Source: a virus
Direction: 5' to 3' (one strand)
DNA: 37,788 bases
IMG/VR virus record: IMGVR_UViG_3300007510_000027
Coordinates: 1-37,788 of that record
The notes below the pieces were generated by a model. The model ran no database searches. It saw only the letters and a program-made list of their open reading frames with translations, and was not told the origin of the DNA. Shown here piece by piece: positions 21,804 to 31,615 of the stretch. How positions within the stretch are numbered: position 1 is the first letter of the stretch; every line of letters starts with the position of its first letter. A program made the position numbers and the translations under genes.

Positions 21804-22963
21804 TGCCCTACAATCCCGGATTCCGTGCGCCACAATTCAGGGTTCCACAGAGACAGGCCCCCGCTGGTTTCCAAGGACTCCGTTCTATTCAGGAGCGGGT
21901 AGGTGTAGAGGACGAAGAGGAAAAGGCAGCCACGGTTAACCCGCTCAACATGGCAGCAGACGCGATAGGCCGATTCCTTGCAGCCGGTGGACCTTCAAAC
22001 CCTTTGGCATACGTTGCGGCCGCATCGGCACTTGCAGACCCTATCAAAGGCGAAGAGTTTCAGCCGTTAGATGTTGCGGGTAGAGTTGCCACTACAGCAG
22101 CAGCTTCGAGTTTGTTTCCTACCCAAACAGTTGGACCGGGAACTGGAATTGAAGGACCACTTCAAAACACGGGATTTTTAGAAACGGCAGGACGACAGAT
22201 AGGGCAGATGGCAGACCCGAAAAACCTTGTTAAAACACGGGCGTTTTTGCAGACGCTCAAGGCGTCCGAATCTGAGGATATGCTGGGTGACCTGGCTAAA
22301 GTGTTTGAACACGAAGAACAGAAGGCATATCAGACACAGCAGCGCGGGCGTGCTGATATCCAATACGAGCAACAGCAAGAGGATCGCCGGATTACAAAGC
22401 TCAAAGAGGAGGCGACAAAAACACAGAAAGATAAACATGGTTTCTATAACATGAAGATAAATAGGTTCAAGCAAAAAGAAGACCTTGAGGGATTGGAACG
22501 GATAAGTGAAACCATTCGCAAGGATCGTGGGCTTACAATGAAAACGCGGGGTGAAGTGGAAAATATCAGGGATAAGGCGATAACCAAAATTAAAGCGGCT
22601 AAAGCAAAGGTGACCAAGGAAAAAGAACAGGCGCTCAAGGCAGGGAAGAAAGAGGCGGAGAGGGCGGAAGAGAAACGGATCAAGGCCGAGCTCAAAGCAA
22701 AGGCAAGCGAGGCTGAAACAATGATCCAGAAGATTCAGACGGACATTCTGAGGATCGGTACTATCGCCACAGATAAAGACTTGATGGACGCTAAACAGGC
22801 TATCGCCGGAGTTAAGCGGAGACAGGCGAAGGTTACAGTAGCAGCTACAGGGTTTGACTCGAAGCACGTTGCTGAGATCAAGAAAGAGTATCAGAAAGCG
22901 ATTGTGAAACTACAAAAGGCGATTGCCATATATGAGGGCAGCAAATCAGAATATAACAAATAG
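21803..22963 (+). CDS. Coiled-coil internal virion-type protein
   Basis: 386 residues, starting in the previous stop (TAATG). Pro/Gln-rich first 40 residues, a hydrophobic Ala/Gly section (about 48-100: NMAADAIGRFLAAGG, YVAAASALADP), then an almost continuous Lys/Glu coiled coil from about 150 to the end (AKVTKEKEQALKAGKKEAER; MIQKIQTDILRIG). Similar to phage ejection proteins that line up along the channel. Function inferred from neighbours. Confidence 0.65.
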   Translation: MPYNPGFRAPQFRVPQRQAPAGFQGLRSIQERVGVEDEEEKAATVNPLNMAADAIGRFLAAGGPSNPLAYVAAASALADPIKGEEFQPLDVAGRVATTAAASSLFPTQTVGPGTGIEGPLQNTGFLETAGRQIGQMADPKNLVKTRAFLQTLKASESEDMLGDLAKVFEHEEQKAYQTQQRGRADIQYEQQQEDRRITKLKEEATKTQKDKHGFYNMKINRFKQKEDLEGLERISETIRKDRGLTMKTRGEVENIRDKAITKIKAAKAKVTKEKEQALKAGKKEAERAEEKRIKAELKAKASEAETMIQKIQTDILRIGTIATDKDLMDAKQAIAGVKRRQAKVTVAATGFDSKHVAEIKKEYQKAIVKLQKAIAIYEGSKSEYNK

Positions 22964-22971
22964 GAACGCTC

Positions 22972-25900
22972 ATGGCTTGGCAATACGGACTTTTCCAGGA
23001 CGATAAAGAAGAGCTTGCGCCGGGGATTTACGCGCCGGAGCCACCTGATCCCGCTGAGGGCTGGACACCAGGATTATTCCAGGATGTTGTTCCCTTCCGA
23101 CCACACCCCGTAACCGCGGGATTTCATGGAGTACAACCCGAAGAGGACAGATTTAAGCCACAGGAAGCCGTGCAGTCGCTTGAGGCAGATATTGCAGATT
23201 TCCAGGTTCCACGTGGAATGGAAAAAGGGCAGGTTCCCGAACTAATCACACAGCCACAGGCGTTTGCTCAACGGCAAGCCGACATTGCGGCGCAGGCACC
23301 CGCATACCCCTCGTTTATGCCTACGACCACAGCACCTAAATTTGATGTGCCGTATTTCGGTAACGCGAAACGGCAGGCAGCCGCGGCACTTAAACTTGAT
23401 CCTGCTACCTACATTGAGAATGCGGACGAAATGAATAAGCTTTTTATGAAGCAGGAGAAAGAGTTCAAGGAAAAAGTAAAGAAAACAATCAGGGAAAACA
23501 TCAATCGTGTAGCTGTTATTGCCGAAAAAGCAGAAACCACAGATGATCGTGGGTTGATAAGGTCTATATTTGATTCTGCACAACGTGGAAACACTAGTTT
23601 TATTTTAGAATTATTAAGTAGTAAAGCCGCGGAAAAAGAACTGCCAGAGGGTCCGGTTTTTAATCTGATAAATACTTATGACCAAATAATAACAGAGGAC
23701 CCCATTGAGGGTAAAAACTTTTTTGATAGCGCGATAATCGACGCCGCAGCGTCCAGCCCGGGAATGGCCCATGGTATCAAAGAGCGGGTAAAAGCCTATG
23801 CGGGTGTTGCTGGCACGACTGGCGTTGCCGGGTTTCTGGTTGGTGGCCCCGGTGGCGCGCTAACCGCCATGAAGGGTGCACACCCGTTGTCCAAGGCAGC
23901 CAGTGTTGTTGCGTCACAACGGATATGGGCAAAGCAGGGTAAAGGGCAGATATACAAAGACCTCAGAGATAATGGGATAGACCCGGACCTTGCCAGGATG
24001 GTGTCAACTGTTGGCGGACACATTTATGCCGGCATTGAAAACGCGCAATTAGAGATATGGGGCAAGGCGGCCACAGGTAAATTCGGGTTGAAAGGTATAG
24101 GTTCCGGTAAGTTCGGTAAACTATTTTCACAAGGTGCTATTGCCTGGCTTGCGAACAGGGGGATTACTACAGCAGCGGAAATACATGAGGAGGGGTTACA
24201 GCAACTTACTCAGGATTTGGCACTAAACACGGCACTTGCTCTTGATCCCGGTGCTGACAAAGAAAAAATGAGGGGGGTAAAAACTCTTTCAGACAGATAT
24301 TTTCAGGCAATGAAAGACTCAGCCGGTGCGGTTGGTGTTATAACATTCCTAACGGGCGTACCCGCGGATATTCAGCGCAAGGTCACAGGCGGGAAGCTCC
24401 TGGATGTCGCGCCGGAGGTTAAGAAGACACTTCCAAAAGATTCCTTCGTTGTGGATAACAATGTGTATAAGTCTGAGACGGGACCGTTTGGAGAAGTTGC
24501 GCCACAGCAAATTGGAACGATAGACCAGTTTGATATCACAGGAGAGGAAAGAGGTGTTGAGCGTGATAAAGAAGGTGAACGGGTTCGAGGTGAGGAGCCA
24601 CCGGCCAGGGAAGAACCTGGGCGGCCCGTACAAGAAGAAAGAAGAGGCGAAGCGGAGATTACGCCAGCTCCGAAAGCAGAGCCCGCGGTAGCCGAACCGT
24701 CCGCCGAATTACCGTTTGACGGTAAGGCAGCGGGGGCAACCGAGCGCGCGATTGATTACGGTGCAAAGATGGATGAAGCCGAATACGCCAGGATCAAAGC
24801 TGAACGCGAAAAGGTGCTAAAAGAAACCGGAGCGATTGAAGAAAAAGCCATGGCCGGTGATAAAACACTATTCCAGGCAATGGGTGATAGCGCGACGAAA
24901 GGGCAGCTATTACGTGAAGCAGCGGAAGCATACGAGGCGAAAGGCGAAAAACCTGTAGGAAAAAAAACAGAAGCCATAGGCTACGTGGACGAGCAGGTTC
25001 AGCAGGGAACCATAAGCGAAGGCTCCGGGAATCTCCTCAAATACCTTGTATCAACAGATGACGAGTTTGATAAAAACACAACAGTACAAATAAGTGATAC
25101 TGTTAAAGAGATTACGGACGATATGTTTCGGGCCGAAGGTATTGATCCCGTAACGCTATCTCTGGAGGAAAGGAAACTCTACAGTGTTAAAGGTAGAACA
25201 GTATCATATCATCAGGAGGGAGAAGGGGTTTACCAAACCGCTATCGAACTCTATAAGGGTCACGACGCAGACACTATTGTCGAAGAATGGTATCACAGAG
25301 GTTACAACCGGCTCACAGAAGACGATAAAAAAGTTTATCAGGAGTACCATAAAAAAACCGGAGATAAACGAATCGTAGAAGAACACTTCGCCCAAGAAGG
25401 CCGTGACCTCTTCTTTTCGGATAAGGCGCATGAGCAGGCGGGGACAATCCGTAAGATATTCGATAACGCAAGGGATACCCTCAAAAAACTGATCGCCAGG
25501 ATAAGAGATTTACGAAAAGCAAAAGTACCAAAGAAAATTCAAGGACTATATAGAAAAGCCGCTGGTATTGAGCCACAGAAAGTGCTTGCAGAAAAAGTAG
25601 AAAAGCCACAAAAAGTGCCTGCAAAAAAAGTAGCACCAAAACCGAAACCCACCAAAAAGTTTTTGGAACTAAAGAAGCGGCTGGAAAAGCCGACGCTAAC
25701 TAAACCTGTTAAAAAAGGACTTAAAGCAAAGTTGGCAGCGGAGGAAACATTGATGGGGCTGTCAACTTATAAGCGGTCCCTGGTTGAGTCCGAAGTAAAG
25801 CGGCTCAAGGCGCAGCATCGCGCAGAAACTACGGGTTATAAACCCAGCAAATACATTCCGATGATTGACCCGGATACCGGTGATGTTGTTGGAAAAATCT

Positions 25901-28900
25901 CTCAGCCGTCAATCACCCCACTTAAGGAATACGGGATAAAGCCAGGCGCGCCGCTTTTCGCGTTTGTTGATGGCGTTATCCGGGTTATGTCAGAGGGTTC
26001 TCAGACCATGCCACCGGATGTCCGGTGGTTCAAGGATGAAGTTGTAGACAAACAGAAAGCGGCTACGGACCCGTTGCTCAAAAAAGCATACGGACTACAA
26101 GTAGAGGCGATAGATAACTACGACTATGAGGGCTATCAATTAGTGAAAGGAAAAATCGATGAGTACCAAAAACTATCCGAGGCCGATAAGCGAGAAGCGT
26201 TCCAGATCACTACAGAGGGAGATCAACCAACTCTTTTTACCACTCCAACGACTAAAGCAGAAGCAGACAAAGAAGAAAAAAGACTAGCCGACAAAAAGAA
26301 AGCAGAGGCAAAAGCAAAAAAAGAGACTGAGAAAAAACCACCTGAGCAGAAACCAATGGATCAGCTGTCATTTATTGATATGAGGGATGTTACAGAGGGG
26401 CAAGTATCTTTGTTTGAGAACTTCCAAATACAAAAAGAAGGCGAGCTTATAACATCGGAAAGGTTTGATGGTGATGACCTTTATTCAATGCTTGGAACAA
26501 TGTACGGGAATGAGCTCCGGCTTGCCGTGCTTGAGAGAAGCCCAGACAAATTTAAAAAATCAGTAGAAGCAAGGTTGAACAGGCTTGAAGGAGACCTTTC
26601 AAACCTTGCCGATAAAATAATAGAAGAAATAGAGCCAAGGATAAAAGGCTGGTTAGATGAGCATGGTGCATACACACCAGAAACATGGGTGGATTGGATT
26701 CTTGACGAAGAGGGAATGGTTGGCGAACCAATGTTGAGGCCAGATGGAACGGCTAAGTTAGCGGCTGTTGGCGGTAGTCAAACCATTGATATTGGGGATG
26801 CGTTTATTGACAGATACAATAAAGAGCTTGCGACCGAGCCACCAAGCGTAGAAGAGGCAAGGGACGAACTTATCGGGCGCGGTGTTGATGAAGAGGAACT
26901 TTCAGAGATGGAAGACTATGAGGTTATTGAAACATGGGAAGAGTATGAAAGAAATGAAAACCCAGACTACCGATATTTTGCAGATTCGTTTGTTTACTTT
27001 GTGGAATTATACGGCGGAGAAATTGAAGCACTTAAAAACGATTCAGAAGTATGGGAGTTGTTGAGAGATGTTTTAGCAACCGACGGATATAAACAGTGGT
27101 ACAGTGGCGGCGGAATATCTGCTGACACAATCCAAGGCATTAAAGATGTTCATGAAGAAATGGTTGACGCTAAAACGGCCAGGGAAAAAATCACGGCCAT
27201 AGATAAGGCAATAAACATTCAGCACCATACCGGAAATCTTGCGGACTTTTTGGATATATCACAAGATCAGCTTGATGAGCTGGCGGAAATTGGAGAAGTA
27301 GCAACATCAAAAGGCGAAAAAATAAAGTCTATGGACTTTGACGTAGAAGAATTTCATTACCAACTACGCTACGAGGGCCCTTTTGTCCGTCCGGATTTTG
27401 AAAAACAAAAACTGATCGAGGCTGAGGTCCGCAAGCTCAGGGCGAAACGAGCGAGGCTATTCCGTAAGCCACAGGTCACAAAGGGACAGGAAATCACCGT
27501 TGATGTGGCTGAGACACAATTACCAGAGGAGCTGCTTTACGAACGCGCTCAAATCACCGTAGAGATCAATGCCCTTACCGACGAAGTGTCAGACAAGGTT
27601 AAGCGTTTACTCATCCAGTACGCGCAACGGGTGGGCTTACGCGGGGAACCGTTCAACCGTGTGGATACCAAAGTCAAAAATGTCAGAACAACCAAGCAGC
27701 TAACCAGGGCCATCGCGGAGATCGATGAGCTTGTTCAGAAGCGTATGCAAAGAAACCTTGTCGCCAAGGTTATAAGGACTGTCCGGAAGGAACGCAAGCG
27801 ACTCAGGGAAATCAAGAAGGGAAAGAAAAAACAGAGCAAACTGTCTTTGTGGTCAAACAACAGACTAGAGGAATACCTGGATATTCTTGAAATAGATATC
27901 AAAGAGCGAAATATTGAGAAGTTAAGAAAGAGCCAGGCGTTTTTTGAGGAAAACCCGGACGCGCCCATCCCTCAAGAGTTAATGAATGATATCATCGCAC
28001 TTAATCGGGATAACGTCAGGTTGATGTCTGCCAATCAGTTACAAGGAATTTTGTCCGACATTGAGAGCATAAAAAAACAGGGGTACACATCTTTCAAGTT
28101 AAAGGAAGCGCAGCGGAAACGCGCCTTGGACGCGGCCGTTAAAAAGACGGTTCCGCATATTAAGCCGCCGTCTGATAAATCTCCGTTTGAGATAGCCGCG
28201 AAGGGCAAAGGGAAGAAATCAATATATAAAACACTTCAGAAGGCGTGGTGGAACGCCCGCCGTGCTGAACGGATATTGAATTGGTTGGTTGGATACAAGG
28301 ACACGCCAATGAAAAAAATGGTGATGGATAAAATTCTTAAAGCGGAAGCAGCAGAACTCGTTGAAATGGACGCGCGGACACAGGAGTTCAAGGAGAGATA
28401 CAGCGGCCTAGATATCCTCAGCGCCAAGTTGGATGCAAAAACATATTCGGTCCCCGTTGAGATCAGCCGTCCGGGTGAGGCTCCGGTCATTGAGAAACGA
28501 GACGTTGAATTGTCCCTGAACAATCTGATGTTCTTTTACGCGCATAGTAGAAACCAAAAGGGTAGAAATCACCTGATGGGTTGGGGTATTAGCGAGGAAA
28601 CAATTGATTATCTCGCTGATCAACTTCCGGAAAAACACAGGGCGGCGATTGATGATCAGCAGAGATACTACGATCGGGTTCAATGGGGGCGCGTGAATGA
28701 ACCCTTCGAACAAGAGCATGGTATTTCCATGCCCAGAGAATCGTATTATATGCCCATGCCAAACGTGAAAAGCGATAACGCTATAAACGAAATCGTTTCC
28801 GACTTGGTAAAAATGATGTCGTCGCGGCCGTCAGCAGTAGCTAAAGGGATGACGATTAGTCGCACAGATTCCGGCACCCCGTTTGCCGATATGGATTATT

Positions 28901-30513
28901 TTGGAACCGTTTTAAGGAATATGAGAATGGTTGAGCACTACATAGCGTTTAACCAGGTACTAAGAGAGGTTAACCAGTTTTTAAACAGCAAGGAAATGTC
29001 AGCAGCGATTGAGGCAAAGAGTCCACTGGCCAAAGAGAAAATATCACGCTGGCTTGGAACGGTCGCCGCGGGAAGATTGGAAGCGGCCGCTGATGAAATT
29101 GACGAGGCGTCCGATGTCGTTCGGCTCAATGCCGTCTACTCTGTACTGACCTACAATATTGTAACGATGATGACGCAGATACCCTCATATATACAGGGGT
29201 CAGCGCATGTTAAGGCGGGGCACATGGCGCGATCACTTATCGCGTATATGGGGCACGCGAAGGAAATCAACGCGTTTGTTAACGAGAACTCAACAATGAT
29301 GAAATATCGGGGAGAATCGTTTTTGAGGGAACAGGTAGAGTTTATGGCGAAAGACCGAACCTTTGACCTGGTAAAAACGGAGTTGGAACACGACTCGAAA
29401 AAACGTGGTGGGCGTGGTTGGGAAAGAACAGTACGCCTATTTGATCAATGCCGTAATTTCGGGATGGCTGGAATCCGTATCACAGATAAGACAGTTACAA
29501 ACATCCTTTGGGCCGGGAAGTATTTTGAAGTTATGGATAATATCGGAGATACATACAATGAATCATCCGCGAAATACCAGGAACGGCATAAACAAGCAAA
29601 ATATGAGGCAGACGAACTCATCAGGACAACCCAGCCGATGGGCGGCTTGGTACACCTCCCCGAGTCGTTCAGGGTTAAAGGGATAAAAAAACTATTCGCC
29701 ACGTTTAAAAACCAGCCCAACCAAAACATCAATGGGATTGCTGACTTTTTGGGCGCATGGAAAGAAGGAGAGGTCAAAACCGACGATCTTTTATATAAGC
29801 TTTTCATGTATGCAATACTGAGCCCGATGGCTTTCTACCTGGTTAAGCATGGATTGTCACCCAAGAGACTCAAGGACGATCCCGAAGGCTTGGCAATGGC
29901 ATTTCTTCAGGGGACGGCTGGAGGGATACCGTTTTGGGGTGAAATAATAAACGGGTTTGGGTATGCGCTTGCAAACGTTTCACGTGAAAAACGCGGTGCA
30001 AAGGCCCAGTGGATTCCGGGTGGAGTTGGTGAGTTGCCGTTTTGGGGTGGTGTTGGTGATCTTATACGCGCGATTCAGGGGTCAGGAAGGTTATCACGGC
30101 TATCAGCTATAGGAGCCCGACTTGGCGGGGTGCCTGCCCCAAGGTTCGCCCGTGTGGGGCTTAGGACAGGACTTGAAAGGATAGGACTGGAAAAAGAAGA
30201 TTGGACAGCGAAGGCGGAAAAGAAACGCCTTGAAGAGGGAGACATCAGGCCGTTGTTCTGGTCCGAAGGCGCAATGAAAGACGTGTCCGTCACAGCGGGG
30301 ATGGCGCAGCGGTTCGTTTCGTCGTCATCAGTCCGTGACAAAAAGAAGTTCCTCGATTGGTACTACAAAAAGCTCAACAAGGACCAACAAAAGAAAGCCA
30401 GGGCATACATCCAGAAGAATCGCACAATCGGGGGAAGGCCAATTACGAATGACCGTTGGGATAGGCGGTTGGCATCTATGATAAAATCAGTAAAAAAGGC
30501 GAAAAAGAAATGA
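22972..30513 (+). CDS. Giant 2513-residue internal virion/polyvalent-type protein
   Basis: Probably stored in the capsid and injected with the DNA. Regions: a Pro-rich start with two [YG]-G-L-F-Q-D phrases; Gly/Ala-rich hydrophobic stretches at about 276-301 and 447-465; a zincin-like segment whose HExxH is changed to E771-E-W-Y-H775, with EEHFAQEGRDLFF about 30 residues on; a Lys/Pro linker (about 865-910); an acidic part (about 1140-1460); very basic helices (about 1570-1680); then a long conserved-looking C-terminal body. The last body includes YAHSRNQKGRNHLMGWGISE, VYSVLTYNIVTMMTQIPSY and a hydrophobic helix at about 2272-2292 (FMYAILSPMAFYLV). The layout is like large polyvalent proteins of phages. 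No intact catalytic motif is certain. Confidence 0.75.
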   Translation: MAWQYGLFQDDKEELAPGIYAPEPPDPAEGWTPGLFQDVVPFRPHPVTAGFHGVQPEEDRFKPQEAVQSLEADIADFQVPRGMEKGQVPELITQPQAFAQRQADIAAQAPAYPSFMPTTTAPKFDVPYFGNAKRQAAAALKLDPATYIENADEMNKLFMKQEKEFKEKVKKTIRENINRVAVIAEKAETTDDRGLIRSIFDSAQRGNTSFILELLSSKAAEKELPEGPVFNLINTYDQIITEDPIEGKNFFDSAIIDAAASSPGMAHGIKERVKAYAGVAGTTGVAGFLVGGPGGALTAMKGAHPLSKAASVVASQRIWAKQGKGQIYKDLRDNGIDPDLARMVSTVGGHIYAGIENAQLEIWGKAATGKFGLKGIGSGKFGKLFSQGAIAWLANRGITTAAEIHEEGLQQLTQDLALNTALALDPGADKEKMRGVKTLSDRYFQAMKDSAGAVGVITFLTGVPADIQRKVTGGKLLDVAPEVKKTLPKDSFVVDNNVYKSETGPFGEVAPQQIGTIDQFDITGEERGVERDKEGERVRGEEPPAREEPGRPVQEERRGEAEITPAPKAEPAVAEPSAELPFDGKAAGATERAIDYGAKMDEAEYARIKAEREKVLKETGAIEEKAMAGDKTLFQAMGDSATKGQLLREAAEAYEAKGEKPVGKKTEAIGYVDEQVQQGTISEGSGNLLKYLVSTDDEFDKNTTVQISDTVKEITDDMFRAEGIDPVTLSLEERKLYSVKGRTVSYHQEGEGVYQTAIELYKGHDADTIVEEWYHRGYNRLTEDDKKVYQEYHKKTGDKRIVEEHFAQEGRDLFFSDKAHEQAGTIRKIFDNARDTLKKLIARIRDLRKAKVPKKIQGLYRKAAGIEPQKVLAEKVEKPQKVPAKKVAPKPKPTKKFLELKKRLEKPTLTKPVKKGLKAKLAAEETLMGLSTYKRSLVESEVKRLKAQHRAETTGYKPSKYIPMIDPDTGDVVGKISQPSITPLKEYGIKPGAPLFAFVDGVIRVMSEGSQTMPPDVRWFKDEVVDKQKAATDPLLKKAYGLQVEAIDNYDYEGYQLVKGKIDEYQKLSEADKREAFQITTEGDQPTLFTTPTTKAEADKEEKRLADKKKAEAKAKKETEKKPPEQKPMDQLSFIDMRDVTEGQVSLFENFQIQKEGELITSERFDGDDLYSMLGTMYGNELRLAVLERSPDKFKKSVEARLNRLEGDLSNLADKIIEEIEPRIKGWLDEHGAYTPETWVDWILDEEGMVGEPMLRPDGTAKLAAVGGSQTIDIGDAFIDRYNKELATEPPSVEEARDELIGRGVDEEELSEMEDYEVIETWEEYERNENPDYRYFADSFVYFVELYGGEIEALKNDSEVWELLRDVLATDGYKQWYSGGGISADTIQGIKDVHEEMVDAKTAREKITAIDKAINIQHHTGNLADFLDISQDQLDELAEIGEVATSKGEKIKSMDFDVEEFHYQLRYEGPFVRPDFEKQKLIEAEVRKLRAKRARLFRKPQVTKGQEITVDVAETQLPEELLYERAQITVEINALTDEVSDKVKRLLIQYAQRVGLRGEPFNRVDTKVKNVRTTKQLTRAIAEIDELVQKRMQRNLVAKVIRTVRKERKRLREIKKGKKKQSKLSLWSNNRLEEYLDILEIDIKERNIEKLRKSQAFFEENPDAPIPQELMNDIIALNRDNVRLMSANQLQGILSDIESIKKQGYTSFKLKEAQRKRALDAAVKKTVPHIKPPSDKSPFEIAAKGKGKKSIYKTLQKAWWNARRAERILNWLVGYKDTPMKKMVMDKILKAEAAELVEMDARTQEFKERYSGLDILSAKLDAKTYSVPVEISRPGEAPVIEKRDVELSLNNLMFFYAHSRNQKGRNHLMGWGISEETIDYLADQLPEKHRAAIDDQQRYYDRVQWGRVNEPFEQEHGISMPRESYYMPMPNVKSDNAINEIVSDLVKMMSSRPSAVAKGMTISRTDSGTPFADMDYFGTVLRNMRMVEHYIAFNQVLREVNQFLNSKEMSAAIEAKSPLAKEKISRWLGTVAAGRLEAAADEIDEASDVVRLNAVYSVLTYNIVTMMTQIPSYIQGSAHVKAGHMARSLIAYMGHAKEINAFVNENSTMMKYRGESFLREQVEFMAKDRTFDLVKTELEHDSKKRGGRGWERTVRLFDQCRNFGMAGIRITDKTVTNILWAGKYFEVMDNIGDTYNESSAKYQERHKQAKYEADELIRTTQPMGGLVHLPESFRVKGIKKLFATFKNQPNQNINGIADFLGAWKEGEVKTDDLLYKLFMYAILSPMAFYLVKHGLSPKRLKDDPEGLAMAFLQGTAGGIPFWGEIINGFGYALANVSREKRGAKAQWIPGGVGELPFWGGVGDLIRAIQGSGRLSRLSAIGARLGGVPAPRFARVGLRTGLERIGLEKEDWTAKAEKKRLEEGDIRPLFWSEGAMKDVSVTAGMAQRFVSSSSVRDKKKFLDWYYKKLNKDQQKKARAYIQKNRTIGGRPITNDRWDRRLASMIKSVKKAKKK

Positions 30514-30863
30514 CCGATGAACTCATAGATAAAAAGATAGATACACTGTTTGGGGAGATTACCAATCTTCGACTAGAGTTTATTAACCTGGCTAACAAGT
30601 TTGAAACATTCTTCAAATACGAGATGGTTAACATGGTTAAGAAGCATTGCGATGATCACCAGTCTAAATGTCCAGGGGCAAAAGGATCGGGGAATGAACG
30701 AGTTGGTATCAGGGAAATGTGGGTGCGGTCAACATTGGGAGAAAAGATTTTCTATTCGGTTATATTACTTCTTATTTTGTCGTTCTTCTGGGGCGGATCA
30801 GCCGGAGTCCTGGCGATCCTTGACCGGCTCCAGGGGATACAGACAAGCCTCAGGGTAGGGTAA
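30510..30863 (+). CDS. Small membrane protein with coiled coil, lysis region
   Basis: 117 residues; ATGA overlap with the giant gene. N-terminal helix with heptads (IDTLFGEITNLRLEFINLAN), a Cys/His cluster (KKHCDDHQSKC), then one or two membrane segments (about 83-103: FYSVILLLILSFFWGGSAGV). Located directly before an M15 peptidase and a holin-like gene, so a holin or lysis accessory is possible. Coupling to the giant gene also allows a virion role. Confidence 0.65.
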   Translation: MTDELIDKKIDTLFGEITNLRLEFINLANKFETFFKYEMVNMVKKHCDDHQSKCPGAKGSGNERVGIREMWVRSTLGEKIFYSVILLLILSFFWGGSAGVLAILDRLQGIQTSLRVG

Positions 30864-30873
30864 TTGTTGGATA

Positions 30874-30882
30874 TGGTACAAT
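30874..30882 (+). promoter_or_regulatory. Possible extended -10 promoter before the lysis peptidase
   Basis: TGGTACAAT fits an extended -10 (TG, one base, TACAAT). No -35 is seen. Transcription would begin about 30889-30892, just at the SD/GTG of the peptidase gene. Weak evidence. Confidence 0.4.
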
Positions 30883-30891
30883 AAATAAAAG

Positions 30892-31344
30892 GTGGTGATT
30901 AACATAGGTAATATTTCAAAGAATTTTAGTTTTAGTGAGTTCGGTAAACTGGATAACGAGCTTGAAAGGCTGGCTGTTCGGTATATGGTTGAGGAGATTT
31001 TGCAGCCGGTCCGTGATAAGTTCGGTGTAATCAGAATTACATCCGGTAAACGCACTGAAGCAGAAAATAAGCGGGTTGGTGGTGTCCCCAGAAGTCTCCA
31101 TTTAGTGGCTCATGCGTGCGACTTCATCCCGTTATACGCAAATATTGATGATGTGTTTCGTTTTATTCTCAATCAAAACCTTCCCTACCGCAAGTTAATA
31201 CTGGAAACAAAACTGAGTGATCGTGGATTAACCCGCTGGTTACACATTTCAATTCAGCACCCCGAAGCGACACAGGTGCATGAATCATACCTGGCACAGA
31301 TAGAAAACGGGGAAACGGTATACTGTCCGGCATTAATAGTATAA
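30892..31344 (+). CDS. Endolysin: zinc M15 peptidase
   Basis: 150 residues from GTG 30892. M15 enzymes cut D-Ala bonds in peptidoglycan and serve as phage endolysins. Seen: FSFSEF near the start, RITSGKRTEAENKRVGG (49-64), the zinc motif SLHLVAHACD with H70 and D77, and the third ligand H118 in RWLHIS, with E105 as possible catalytic residue. The usual G in H-x-x-G-x-A-x-D is replaced by A. The start is uncertain: AAGGTGGTGATT (30889-30900) is almost the full complement of the 16S tail, and ATA 30904 stands 8 nt after its GG core. An ATA start (giving GNISKNF) would fit the SD better than the GTGs inside it. Confidence 0.85.
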   Translation: MVINIGNISKNFSFSEFGKLDNELERLAVRYMVEEILQPVRDKFGVIRITSGKRTEAENKRVGGVPRSLHLVAHACDFIPLYANIDDVFRFILNQNLPYRKLILETKLSDRGLTRWLHISIQHPEATQVHESYLAQIENGETVYCPALIV

Positions 31345-31357
31345 GGGAGGTGTAATT

Positions 31358-31615
31358 GTGGATTTTATCACATCGAATATTGGCGCGTTAATTGGAATCG
31401 TGGGCGGACTAGGTCTAGGCTGGATAGTTGTAAAATGGGCGATCAGCTCCTTGGTTACGGTGCAATCAGCAGACCTTTTGGGAGACCAGGTTAAAAAGTA
31501 TGTTCAGAAACTCAAAAAAGCTGATCCGGCTACAGGTATCCTTGTTCGGGACAAGCTGATTTTGGTTTTCGAGGAGATAATTAAGGATCTTCAAGAGATA
31601 AAAAAAAATCAATAA
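31358..31615 (+). CDS. Holin-like small membrane protein
   Basis: 85 residues, GTG start with SD GGGAGGTG. One strong membrane segment at about 8-33 (IGALIGIVGGLGLGWIVVKW) and a charged helical rest (VRDKLILVFEEIIKDLQEI). It follows the endolysin at 13 nt, so a holin or anti-holin is the natural guess. It ends at TAA after a run of nine A (31600-31608) that forms A_AAA_AAA in frame; a -1 slip would extend it to 31800. Confidence 0.7.
   Translation: MDFITSNIGALIGIVGGLGLGWIVVKWAISSLVTVQSADLLGDQVKKYVQKLKKADPATGILVRDKLILVFEEIIKDLQEIKKNQ

Noticed and set aside
22178-22867. Minus-strand ORF of 229 codons
   Set aside because: It mirrors the Lys/Glu-rich coiled coil on the plus strand (Phe/Leu/Cys-rich antisense), has no SD and lies within a clear operon gene.
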